Assembly: GCA_017540605.1 (NCBI GenBank)
Contig: JAFYAS010000028.1
Location: 1 to 64,000 of the forward strand
Length of the DNA: 64,000 nucleotides
Direction: 5' to 3'
Source of the DNA: Lachnospiraceae bacterium
GTDB lineage: Bacteria > Bacillota > Clostridia > Lachnospirales > Lachnospiraceae
In this document: in pieces, positions 1 through 8,800 of the stretch
How the letters are laid out: each line of letters opens with the position of its first letter
How positions within the stretch are numbered: position 1 is the first letter of the stretch
Notes under the pieces: generated by a model
What the model was told of the DNA's origin: nothing
The model's database searches: none
What the model saw: the letters and a program-made list of their open reading frames with translations, nothing else
Made by a program: the position numbers and the translations under genes

Positions 1-333
1 CTCGATTATCTATTTAAATGTGTGTTTTATTCAGTTTTCAAAGACGATAGAAAATCGAGCTTTTAATATGCTCAAAAATAATGCAGAAAATAGCCTACAG
101 ACCGCTAAAACAGCGGGTTTTCGGACGGTCTGGGGGGGGGGGAGCGCTAAAATATAACCCATCCCTGAATTCGAAGTAAAGTAAACCGGTGATTTTGCTT
201 TGATTTATAGTATCCTTGAAAGCAGCGAAGCTGCTGAACAGTTTTAAAAGATACATAATTGTTCACTACGGCTCTGAACACTTGTTGTTCAAAGCGTGTC
301 AAGATATAATGCAGAAAGGCTTTAAAAGATAAC
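1..333. other. Non-coding leader region upstream of cpsD-like kinase
   Basis: I see no convincing gene here. Bases 1-13 and 47-59 form a 13-base inverted repeat with one mismatch, followed by CTTTT, which resembles a terminator for a gene to the left. Bases 102-116 form a 5-bp GC hairpin followed by TTTT. An 11-base G tract lies at 132-142. From about 221 to 330 there is a copy of a dispersed structured repeat also found near 26694 and 34259. The 62-codon reverse-strand reading frame here is just that repeat read backwards. Promoter boxes for the kinase are not clear. Confidence 0.6.
221..330. repeat. Structured intergenic repeat, divergent copy
   Basis: Contains AGCAGCGAAGCTGCTGAACAGTT followed by GTTCACTACGGCTCTGAACA, loop, TGTTCAAAGCGTGT, and GCAGAAAGGC, the same order of arms as the copies at 26694 and 34259 but permuted and without the central GCATCTCGCTC hairpin. 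It ends just before the kinase start codon. Confidence 0.75.
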
Positions 334-1074
334 ATGAAAAAGATTACATTTGAAAAATTGGATGAGCTTGATTACAGAGCCAGAGAATCCTATAAAGCAT
401 TGAGAACAAATATACAGTTTTTAGGTGATGACATAAAGGTGGTTTCTTTTACCAGTGCATCTCCCAATGAGGGAAAGTCCACGGTATCCTTTGAGCTCGC
501 GAAAACATTTGCGGATGATGATAAAAAAATATTGTATATTGATGCGGATATCAGAAAATCGGTTCTTATATCAAGAAGAAGTATAGACGATGAGGTTGTT
601 GGACTAACTCATTTTTTGACCGGTCAGAAGGTTCTTGATGATATTTTATATAACACAAATATAGATAATCTTGATGTTATATTTACCGGACAATCAGCTC
701 CCAATCCCACGGAGCTTTTAGGAAATGCGAGATTTGCGGAGCTCCTTGCTTATGGAAGAGAGCATTATGATTATGTTTTTATAGATTGTCCACCCCTTGG
801 AGCTGTTATTGATGCTGCTATTGTGGCAAAACAGTGTGATGGTGCAGTTATTGTCATAGCAGCTGAGGCTATAAGCTACAAGCTTGAGCAAAAGGTAAAA
901 GCTCAGCTTGAAAAATCCGGAGTTAGGATACTCGGTACTATTATGAACAAGGTAGAGGTTGTAAGTAAGGCTTATGGTAAGTATTACGGCAAGTACTATG
1001 GAAAGTATTACGGCAAATACGGCGCTTACGGAAGCTATGGTGATTATGGAAATTATGGCCAGGAAGAAGCATAA
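334..1074 (+). CDS. CpsD/CapB-type bacterial tyrosine kinase (exopolysaccharide regulation)
   Basis: This is a cytoplasmic BY-kinase of 246 residues that autophosphorylates on a C-terminal tyrosine cluster and, in known systems, pairs with a Wzz/CpsC-type membrane protein to control capsule or EPS chain length. Visible are the Walker A motif SASPNEGKST (41-50), Walker A' LYIDAD (67-72), Walker B VFIDCP (148-153), and a tail of repeated YGKY units with 12 tyrosines between residues 214 and 241. The membrane activator is not in the window; it may lie to the left. The ribosome binding site is weak (GAAAGG about 14 bases upstream). It converges on the dTDP-rhamnose operon, which suits a polysaccharide locus. 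Confidence 0.9.
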   Translation: MKKITFEKLDELDYRARESYKALRTNIQFLGDDIKVVSFTSASPNEGKSTVSFELAKTFADDDKKILYIDADIRKSVLISRRSIDDEVVGLTHFLTGQKVLDDILYNTNIDNLDVIFTGQSAPNPTELLGNARFAELLAYGREHYDYVFIDCPPLGAVIDAAIVAKQCDGAVIVIAAEAISYKLEQKVKAQLEKSGVRILGTIMNKVEVVSKAYGKYYGKYYGKYYGKYGAYGSYGDYGNYGQEEA

Positions 1075-1131
1075 TATAGTGTCGTAAAAAGAATGTGCTT
1101 TCAAGAACATAGCATAGTTATTGGAAATTAT

Positions 1132-1173
1132 AAAAAGCCGGTGGGTTCTTATATACGAACCCACCGGCTTTTT
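1132..1173. terminator. Bidirectional terminator between kinase and rfbC
   Basis: A perfect 17-bp inverted repeat (1132-1148 with 1157-1173) encloses an 8-base loop. It begins with AAAAA and ends with TTTTT, so it can terminate the kinase gene on the plus strand and the rfb operon on the minus strand. Confidence 0.95.
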
Positions 1174-1185
1174 ATTATCTATCGA

Positions 1186-1794
1186 TCAAAACGAAAATGT
1201 ATCCTTTATACCAAGCCACTTTTGATCTTTTTCACTTAAGTTAAGTGCTGTACCATCCGAAAGGGTATAGCCCTCTGCTGAAGCAGATCCTTTATATTCA
1301 CCTACTAACTCAGGCCACTCTATGCCGATATCCGGATCGTTCCATGCCATACCGCCTTCGTCTCCGGGACGATAGAAATCTGTACATTTATAGCAGAACT
1401 CGGCGATGTCTGAAAGAACTAAAAAGCCGTGAGCAAAGCCTTCTGGAATATAGAATTGTTTTTTGTTTTCCTCGGTAAGCTCTACACCGTACCATTTGCC
1501 ATAGGTATCAGAGCTTTTTCTAAGATCAACGGCAACATCGAATACTGATCCCTTGATAACTCTTACCAGCTTTCCTTGGGGATATTGCTTTTGAAAGTGG
1601 AGACCACGAAGGACGCCTTTGGTGGAGCATGACTGGTTGTCTTGAACGAATACCATATCAAGACCGTTCTCCTTCATGTCATTCAGATTGTAGGTTTCCA
1701 TAAAATATCCACGACTGTCGCCGTGAACGGCGGGTGTAATGACTGTAAGTCCCTCAATACCGCCTACATTCTTATCAACTGTTATCTGTCCCAT
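1186..1794 (-). CDS. rfbC: dTDP-4-dehydrorhamnose 3,5-epimerase (RmlC)
   Basis: The 202-residue cupin enzyme epimerises dTDP-4-keto-6-deoxyglucose at C3 and C5, the third step of dTDP-L-rhamnose synthesis. The family signature is clear: DSRGYFMET near the start, VLRGLHFQ with the catalytic histidine, KGSVFDVAVDLR, and YIPEGFAHGF. It is the last gene of the minus-strand rfbA-rfbB-rfbC operon. Its ribosome binding site AGGAGG overlaps the stop region of rfbB, and only 8 bases separate the two genes. The C-terminus (about residues 185-202) runs somewhat past the usual cupin core. Confidence 0.95.
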   Translation of the reverse strand: MGQITVDKNVGGIEGLTVITPAVHGDSRGYFMETYNLNDMKENGLDMVFVQDNQSCSTKGVLRGLHFQKQYPQGKLVRVIKGSVFDVAVDLRKSSDTYGKWYGVELTEENKKQFYIPEGFAHGFLVLSDIAEFCYKCTDFYRPGDEGGMAWNDPDIGIEWPELVGEYKGSASAEGYTLSDGTALNLSEKDQKWLGIKDTFSF

Positions 1795-1802
1795 GGTGCC
1801 TC

Positions 1803-2822
1803 CTATCTATTGCTGTACATTTTCTCATAGTAATTCTGGTACTCGCCTGAGATGATGGTCTCCCACCAGGTCTTGTTGTCAAGGTACCATTTGATAGTCT
1901 TCTTGATACCGTCCTCGAATTTGGTCTCGGGAAGCCAACCAAGGTCATTGTGTATCTTTGTGGGATCGATAGCGTAGCGCATATCGTGTCCCTTTCTATC
2001 GGTAACATAGGTGATCAGGCTTTCAGGCTTTCCAAGCTCCTTGCAGATGATCTTAACGATATCGATATTCTTCATTTCGTTGTGTCCGCCTACATTGTAA
2101 ACCTCGCCAACCTTGCCCTTGTGGATGATCAGATCAATGGCACGGCAGTGATCCTCTACATAGAGCCAATCACGGACATTTAAGCCTTCGCCGTATACAG
2201 GAAGGGGCTTGTCATTTAAAGCATTTGCTATCATCAGGGGAATAAGCTTCTCCGGGAAATGATAGGGGCCGTAGTTGTTGGAGCAACGACTGATGGTAAC
2301 GGGAAGCCCATAGGTTCTGTGATATGCTAAAACTAAAAGGTCAGCTGATGCCTTTGATGAGCTGTAAGGGCTTGAAGTATGGATGGGAGTTTCCTCGGTA
2401 AAGAAGAGGTCGGGTCTGTCAAGGGGAAGATCTCCGTACACCTCATCTGTTGATACCTGATGATATCTGGTGATGCCGTATTTTCTGCAGGCATCCATAA
2501 GTACAGCGGTTCCAAGGATATTGGTTCTTAAGAATACCTCGGGATTTTCGATGGAACGATCTACATGGCTTTCTGCTGCGAAATTCACCACGATATCGGG
2601 ATGCTCCTCTTCAAAGAGCTTATATACAGCCTCTCTGTCTGTGATATCCTCTTTAACAAAGCGGAAATTGGGATTGTCCATAACTGGCTCAAGAGTTGAA
2701 AGGTTGCCTGCGTAGGTCAGACAGTCAAGACAGATGATCCTGTAGTCGGGATAGGTATCAAGCATGTGAAATACAAAGTTGCTTCCGATAAAGCCGGCAC
2801 CGCCGGTTACTATGATGGTCAT
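1803..2822 (-). CDS. rfbB: dTDP-glucose 4,6-dehydratase (RmlB)
   Basis: An NAD-dependent extended short-chain dehydrogenase of 339 residues that converts dTDP-glucose to dTDP-4-keto-6-deoxyglucose. The N-terminal Rossmann motif TGGAGFIGSNF, the STDEVYGDL segment with the catalytic Thr-Asp-Glu region, and the YSSSK active-site motif are all present. Length is typical. It sits 20 bases downstream of rfbA and 8 bases upstream of rfbC, so the three are almost certainly co-transcribed. Confidence 0.97.
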   Translation of the reverse strand: MTIIVTGGAGFIGSNFVFHMLDTYPDYRIICLDCLTYAGNLSTLEPVMDNPNFRFVKEDITDREAVYKLFEEEHPDIVVNFAAESHVDRSIENPEVFLRTNILGTAVLMDACRKYGITRYHQVSTDEVYGDLPLDRPDLFFTEETPIHTSSPYSSSKASADLLVLAYHRTYGLPVTISRCSNNYGPYHFPEKLIPLMIANALNDKPLPVYGEGLNVRDWLYVEDHCRAIDLIIHKGKVGEVYNVGGHNEMKNIDIVKIICKELGKPESLITYVTDRKGHDMRYAIDPTKIHNDLGWLPETKFEDGIKKTIKWYLDNKTWWETIISGEYQNYYEKMYSNR

Positions 2823-2842
2823 AAAATAAATCCTCCGTGTGA

Positions 2843-3742
2843 TTAAAAATGTAATATATCAAGGTATTTGCCGTCAAGCACATCCTTTAAATACTGGCCG
2901 TACTGGTTCTTTTTGAGCACCTCGTAGACCTTAAGCACATCCTCCTTTGAGATCCAGCCATTAAGGTATGCGATCTCCTCGAGACAGGCAATCTTTCTGT
3001 GCTGGTGCTGCTCTACAGTCTTCACGAAATTGGTTGCTTCAACAAGACTCTCGTGAGTTCCTGTATCGAGCCAGGTAAAGCCCTGACCTAAAAGCTCGAC
3101 ATTTAATGCATTGTCCTCAAGATAGATCCTGTTAAGATCTGTGATCTCAAGCTCTCCTCTTTTTGAGGGCTTAAGGTTCTTTGCATATTCTACTACCTTG
3201 TTGTCGTAGAAATAAAGACCGGTGACACAGTAATTACTCTTGGGATTTTCAGGCTTTTCTTCGATGGAAACTGCTTTTCCCTCGGCATTGAATTCGACGA
3301 TACCAAATCTCTCGGGATCATCAACATAGTAGCCAAATACCGTAGCACCCTTTCCTGTTTCTGCGTTCTCCACAGCGGCCTTTAAACGTTTCTTAAGTCC
3401 GTGTCCTGCAAATATATTGTCACCAAGCACCATGGCAACAGGATCATCACCTACGAATTCCTCGCCGATGATAAAGGCCTGAGCAAGTCCGTCGGGGCTT
3501 GGCTGAACCTTGTATGACAGATTGACGCCAAACTGGTGTCCGTCTCCAAGGAGCTCCTCAAATCTAGGTGTATCCTGTGGTGTTGAAATGATCAGAATGT
3601 CCCTGATGCCCGCATTCATCAAAACTGACATAGGGTAATAGATCATGGGCTTGTCATAGATAGGTAAAAGTTGTTTCGAAGTGACCATGGTAAGAGGATA
3701 AAGGCGTGTGCCTGAACCTCCTGCGAGTATAATACCTTTCAT
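2843..3742 (-). CDS. rfbA: Glucose-1-phosphate thymidylyltransferase (RmlA)
   Basis: The 299-residue enzyme makes dTDP-glucose from glucose-1-phosphate and dTTP. The nucleotidyltransferase loop [11 protein letters not shown] is at residues 8-18, followed by [27 protein letters not shown] and [11 protein letters not shown], all standard for RmlA. It is the first gene of the rfb operon and reads from a well-formed minus-strand promoter at 3782-3810. No rfbD (final reductase) accompanies the operon in this window. Confidence 0.97.
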   Translation of the reverse strand: MKGIILAGGSGTRLYPLTMVTSKQLLPIYDKPMIYYPMSVLMNAGIRDILIISTPQDTPRFEELLGDGHQFGVNLSYKVQPSPDGLAQAFIIGEEFVGDDPVAMVLGDNIFAGHGLKKRLKAAVENAETGKGATVFGYYVDDPERFGIVEFNAEGKAVSIEEKPENPKSNYCVTGLYFYDNKVVEYAKNLKPSKRGELEITDLNRIYLEDNALNVELLGQGFTWLDTGTHESLVEATNFVKTVEQHQHRKIACLEEIAYLNGWISKEDVLKVYEVLKKNQYGQYLKDVLDGKYLDILHF

Positions 3743-3781
3743 TGCTCTTCTTCCTTTCGCAAAAATACAGTAATTATTCCT

Positions 3782-3810
3782 ATTTTAATGCATTTGGAGT
3801 ATTTTTGCAA
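3782..3810 (-). promoter_or_regulatory. Sigma-A type promoter of the rfbABC operon
   Basis: On the minus strand TTGCAA (3805-3810) and TAAAAT (3782-3787) are separated by exactly 17 bases, about 40 bases ahead of the rfbA start. An AAAGGAAG ribosome binding site follows. Confidence 0.75.
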
Positions 3811-3857
3811 ATGTTTTATTTTGGTGAAATTGCTGTAAATCTGTTCTTTTTTTTGAG

Positions 3858-3886
3858 TTGTGATAGAAAAAATTTTTTGATATAAT
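3858..3886 (+). promoter_or_regulatory. Sigma-A type promoter of the surface-protein pair
   Basis: TTGTGA (3858-3863) and TATAAT (3881-3886) are spaced by 17 bases, leaving an untranslated leader of about 90 bases before the first surface protein. The promoter diverges from that of rfbA. Confidence 0.75.
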
Positions 3887-3982
3887 TATGAATAAGTGAG
3901 GGTGTATTTGAACGTAATAAATGGAGGTTGATGATAACAGGGTGTTTCGTGCTATAGATTGTCAATATTTGGAGGTTTTGCA

Positions 3983-5851
3983 ATGAAAAAAAGTGTTAAG
4001 ATAATAACTTCCACAATAACAATGGGAGTTTTGTTTTTTTCTGCTGTTTTTGGTCCGTGTGAACAGGCAAAGGCAGCGGATATTTATGTAGATAAATCTA
4101 CTGTTTTTTTGAGGGGGAATTCCGTTACCATAGAGGCAGCTGATAATGGATTGACTGCCATCTACTTAGATGCAGATAAGAATGGTGTAAAGGATAGTGA
4201 TACACCTTTAGTGGCTGCTACTGATCTGAGTTCGGGATATATAGTTGGAGCCGATACTCTTTCCGGAGTGTCGCCCTCTTATAGCATTACGGTCAATGGT
4301 GGTAATATAGGATCATTATATGGAGAGAATGCTGTTTCGGAGTGTGGAACAGTGACGATAAGTATTAACGGGGGAACCATAGGTTCATTGAATGTGGTCA
4401 ATCAGGGAAACCCGAATCCGGCTAATACAGATAATGATATAACATTGAATCTTAATGGTGGGACAATCACTAATTGCAATCTGGTATCGTCAGGCAGTAC
4501 AGGCTTCAGCGTTTATGTTAACAATATAAAAGGTCAGGTATTGTCAAAAACAGATGGATGTGCCTTTATGAATGATACAGCTACAGGGGTTGCTGTATGC
4601 GGAAATTATTTCATGAAAAGAAATATGAGTATATCAAAGGGATTGACCATATCAAGTGGATCGGTTTTTAATATTCCTTCCGGAAAAAGCTTTTCCACCT
4701 CTGCCGCAATACAAAACAGTGGTATCATAAAATGTGAGGGCAGCTTTAAAAAGACGGATTCCGACAAGAATATAGGAGAAGCATGGTTTATTGATACTCC
4801 GGATCTTGCAGGTGGTGTTGATCAATATGTTGCTGTAGCTGGTAACGCCCTCTGTTTTCCTTTGACTATGAAAAACAGCGCTGATGCCAATGCGGTCAGT
4901 CAGTTGATAGCTGTTACTGCTACACCTGAATCGGTTGCTGCCGGAGGATGGGCAAAACTTACCAAGCCTTCGTTCTATGTTAAGGCAGGAAGTACTGTTG
5001 TTGCAAATGTTGTAAAAAATGATTTTTCTTATTCGAATAACTCTATCAAGCAGTTTTATATAGAGACCTCTGACGGAACAAAGGTGGAGTTGAAAAAAGG
5101 AACCACTGGTTTTTCCGGAGTTATGCTCAATAAACCTGGAAATATATTTGTATCCACAAAAGAAGGAACAACCGAAGAAAAAAAGGATGAAATCACAGAG
5201 GAAAACACAACTGTAGAGGAAAAGACAAAGGATGATAAATCCGAGGAGAAAACGGAAGAAGAAACAACAACTGCCTCCGAGGATGTAAAAAAAGCGGAAG
5301 ATGTTAAGGAGCCCATAACAACAAAGGATGAGGGAACTGTCATAGAGGCTGATTCGGGAAAGGCTGAGTATAGGATCACAACATCTGATGACGGAAGTAA
5401 AACACCTGTACTTGAGTTTGAAAGTAGTAAGGAAGCTGATGTAAAGGTTCCTGAAAGCGTTACCATAGCGGGAAAGAAAGTAAAAGTGGTTGCGATAAAG
5501 GCTGGGGCCTTCAAGAATAATAAAAAGCTTAAAAAGATAACCATCGCTGCAGGAATAAAAAAGATCGGCAATTCTGCATTTTCGGGGTGCACTGCTTTGA
5601 AGACAGTGAGCTTTAAAAAGGGTTCGAAGCTTGAGACTATCGGAAAGAATGCTTTTTCCGGATGCAAGGCTCTCACTTCAATGACCATCACCTCAACAAA
5701 ATTGAAATCTATTGGAAAGCAGGCGTTCAAAAAAGCAGGAAGTAAGAATTATAAAAAGCTTGTGATCAAGGTTCCAAAAGCAAAAATTACGAAATACAAA
5801 AAGCTGTTGAAATCAGCAGGACTTTCAAAAAAAGCAAAGATCAAGAAATAA
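3983..5851 (+). CDS. Secreted surface protein with C-terminal LRR_5 (BspA-like) repeats
   Basis: The start is the ATG at 3983, because GGAGG lies 7 bases upstream and a Sec signal peptide follows (MKKSVK, hydrophobic core, predicted cleavage after AKA). The mature protein has an N-terminal beta-rich region of about 350 residues with NGGNIGSLYGEN and NGGTIGSL segments that look like beta-helix turns. A Glu/Thr-rich linker follows, then about four LRR_5 repeats (AFKNNKKLKKITI, AFSGCTALKTVSF, AFSGCKALTSMTI) and a very lysine-rich tail. There is no LPXTG motif; the cationic tail could hold the protein to the wall. It is a paralogue of the next gene, sharing both ends. The exact function is unknown; adhesion is an inference. 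Confidence 0.8.
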   Translation: MKKSVKIITSTITMGVLFFSAVFGPCEQAKAADIYVDKSTVFLRGNSVTIEAADNGLTAIYLDADKNGVKDSDTPLVAATDLSSGYIVGADTLSGVSPSYSITVNGGNIGSLYGENAVSECGTVTISINGGTIGSLNVVNQGNPNPANTDNDITLNLNGGTITNCNLVSSGSTGFSVYVNNIKGQVLSKTDGCAFMNDTATGVAVCGNYFMKRNMSISKGLTISSGSVFNIPSGKSFSTSAAIQNSGIIKCEGSFKKTDSDKNIGEAWFIDTPDLAGGVDQYVAVAGNALCFPLTMKNSADANAVSQLIAVTATPESVAAGGWAKLTKPSFYVKAGSTVVANVVKNDFSYSNNSIKQFYIETSDGTKVELKKGTTGFSGVMLNKPGNIFVSTKEGTTEEKKDEITEENTTVEEKTKDDKSEEKTEEETTTASEDVKKAEDVKEPITTKDEGTVIEADSGKAEYRITTSDDGSKTPVLEFESSKEADVKVPESVTIAGKKVKVVAIKAGAFKNNKKLKKITIAAGIKKIGNSAFSGCTALKTVSFKKGSKLETIGKNAFSGCKALTSMTITSTKLKSIGKQAFKKAGSKNYKKLVIKVPKAKITKYKKLLKSAGLSKKAKIKK

Positions 5852-5869
5852 CTTCCGGAGGATAAGAGG

Positions 5870-8800
5870 ATGAGAACGGGTAAAAGAAGAATAGCATCGG
5901 GGATAGCTGCATGTATGATTGCCTTATCTACTGCATTTACCGGCGTTGGCCAAAGAGAGGTAAAGGCGGCGGATATAAGTGTCAGTGGAAACACTGTATT
6001 TTTGAGAGGTCACTCTGTTGTTATAGAGGATGTTGGAGGAGGAAGGGTATCCTTCTATGCTGATGATGACAAGGACGGAGTAAAAGATAGCAACAGTCCT
6101 ATCAGTTCAAATCTGTCAAACAAAGATCTTTCAGGTGGCTATATTGTAGGAGCAGACCTTGCTTCAGATTCGACTCCATCGTATAGGATAACAGTTAATG
6201 GTGGAAATATTGGAACTGTTATGGGAGAAAATGCGGTTAGTGGTTGCGGTCCTGTAAGTTTAGATATTAACGGAGGAACGATATCGACTTTTTATGCAAT
6301 TTACAACAATGGAAGTCCTAATAATAACAATAGCGATAATGATATAACCATAAACCTAAAAGGAGGAACAATAACGAATTTTAATTTGGCTTCGCCTAAT
6401 ACTGAGGATCCTTCTGTTTTTAGTATATATATCAACAACGAAACAGGTAGGACGATCAATGGAACTTCGCATTGTAGCTACATGAATGAGCTTAGCTCCG
6501 GAATCACAGTGAGCGGTAATTATGTCATGAAGAAAAACATGACTATTTCGAAAAAGCTTACAGTCACCAGTGACTCAACTATGAAGATCCCATCAGGAAA
6601 AAGCTTCACCACCGGTGGAGTGATTGCCAATAGTGGTGTGATCAAGTGTGAGGGTTCATTTACCAAGACCGGAAGCAATAAAGCTTTGGGTCAGATATGG
6701 TTTAAGAACCTTCCTACCTTGGAGGGAGATATTTCTTCGTATATCAGCACATCAGGGAATTCTATATGCTTTCCTCTTACAATGACAAATGCGTCTGATG
6801 CAAATGGATTGTGTCAGCTCCTAACGGTTACAGCAAATCCTGAGTCTGTTGCGGCAGGTGAGTGGGCAAAACTTACCAAACCTTCTTTTTATGTCAAGGC
6901 AGGAAGTCAATTTACTGCAAGTGTTGCATCAAATGAATATAATTATACGAATGATAAGATTAATCAGTTTTATTGCACCGGCGATAGCTCTACAACAAAG
7001 ACGGATCTGGAAAAAATAACAGGTGGTTTTAGAGGAACAATGCCAAGTGAACCGGCAACTCTTTATGTATCCCTGTCAGACCCGGTGGCAAAACAGGATC
7101 CAATACTTGGAAGCGCACCCATATCTCTTAATGCAGTTGAAGGTCAGACCTTGGGTGACATTTATCCAAACGGAACCTTGAATTTAAATGGTACTCCGGG
7201 AACATTCAACTGGGTTCCGGTACCTACCACATCTGTTGGTGCTGTTGGAACAAAGGCATTTCAGATGAAATTTGTTCCCGATAATCCTAATTTATATAAT
7301 ACAAAAACCTTTGATGTATCAGTGACAGTGGCTGCGGCTACCAATACCTGTACGACTCATACTTATGGTAGTGCCTATGAATCGGATTCAACAGGTCATT
7401 GGCAGGTTTGTACCAACTGCGGTCAGGCTACGGAAAAGACTGGACACACATTGACTTCCACTGTTACTCAAAGAGCCACATCAACCACTCTTGGATCTAT
7501 CCAAAGAAGCTGTACCGTGTGTGACGGGATCGTGAGTACCGAAAGTATTTCAAGAACCAGCTTTACCAAGGTAACAACGATGGATGCAGTTGAGGGTCAA
7601 GTATTAGGTAATCTTTCTTTACCTGTAAATGGAGGATCCACACCCGGAACATATTCCTGGGTATTGGGCAATTCAACATCTGTAGGTACAGAGGGGACCC
7701 ATGTATTCAGTATTAGATTTACTCCTACAGATACTGTTAAATATGCTCCTGAAGATTTTGAGGTGGCTGTTGTTGTCACTAAAGCGCATACTCATGATTA
7801 TTCTGTAAGGAACAAGGACGCCTCCGGGCATTGGTATGAATGTGAATGTGGAGAGAAAGACAGTAGCACATTTTCGGTACATTCTTATATTATGAATAAG
7901 AATTCCTATGGACACTGGAATGAGTGTGAGTGCGGATATAAAACCTCAGTATCAAGTCATAGCAATACTACTGCTGCTATTACAAGGAAGGCAAGCAGCA
8001 CAAGAAAAGGAACCATTACTACCACCTGCGATGCCTGCGGATATGTGATAGCTACTGAGGATATCGAAAAAACCGATTTCGGACTTGCAGGTACTATTAC
8101 CGCATTGACGGAAGATACATTGGGTGACTTGACTATTCCTGATAATTCCGGAAGTACACCGGGTGCTTTTTCTTGGGTGTCCTCTGCTTCTACATCTGTG
8201 GGATCTGTGGGAACACATACCTTTAAGATGCGTTTTACTCCCAATGATCAGACAAGATATGAGATCGAGGAATTTGATGTATCGGTTACAGTCAGTGAAA
8301 GGCATACTCACTCTTATGTTATCAGAGATTATGACAGTATAAATCACTGGTTTAAATGCAGTTGCGGAGAAAAGAATACTGCTTCCTCTGAATCACATAC
8401 CTATGAGACTAAATGTAATGAGCAGGGGCATTGGAAGGAGTGCTTTTGCGGGTATAGGACAGATACTGTAGCACATTCTAAGACGACAGCGGTTATCACA
8501 AAGAAGGCGACAAGCGGTGTAAAGGGTGTTGTTACAACCACCTGTGATGATTGTGGATATGTGTCGGTTACCGGAATAGATGTATCCCTTCATGTCAATA
8601 GGATTGATAAGTCGGCTGATGACATGGTAATAGGTTCTATAGGTAATAAGGGCAGAGTTGGTGATGCTATCAGTACTGTGAAACCTTTTTCGAAATATAA
8701 CAGCACCGATGAGGACAAGGGAACATATACCTGGAATGATCCTGATGCTGTTATTGAAATGGAAAAACGATATGAGGTATTGTTTGTTCCAAATGATATG

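Noticed and set aside
1..333. Coding remnant of a Wzz/CpsC gene before the kinase
   Set aside because: No frame with membrane segments is visible; the stretch is hairpins and repeat.
5056..5994. Minus-strand frames opposite the surface-protein genes
   Set aside because: Antisense to lysine/glutamate-rich coding sequence, which generates long Phe/Ser/Leu frames; no start signals.
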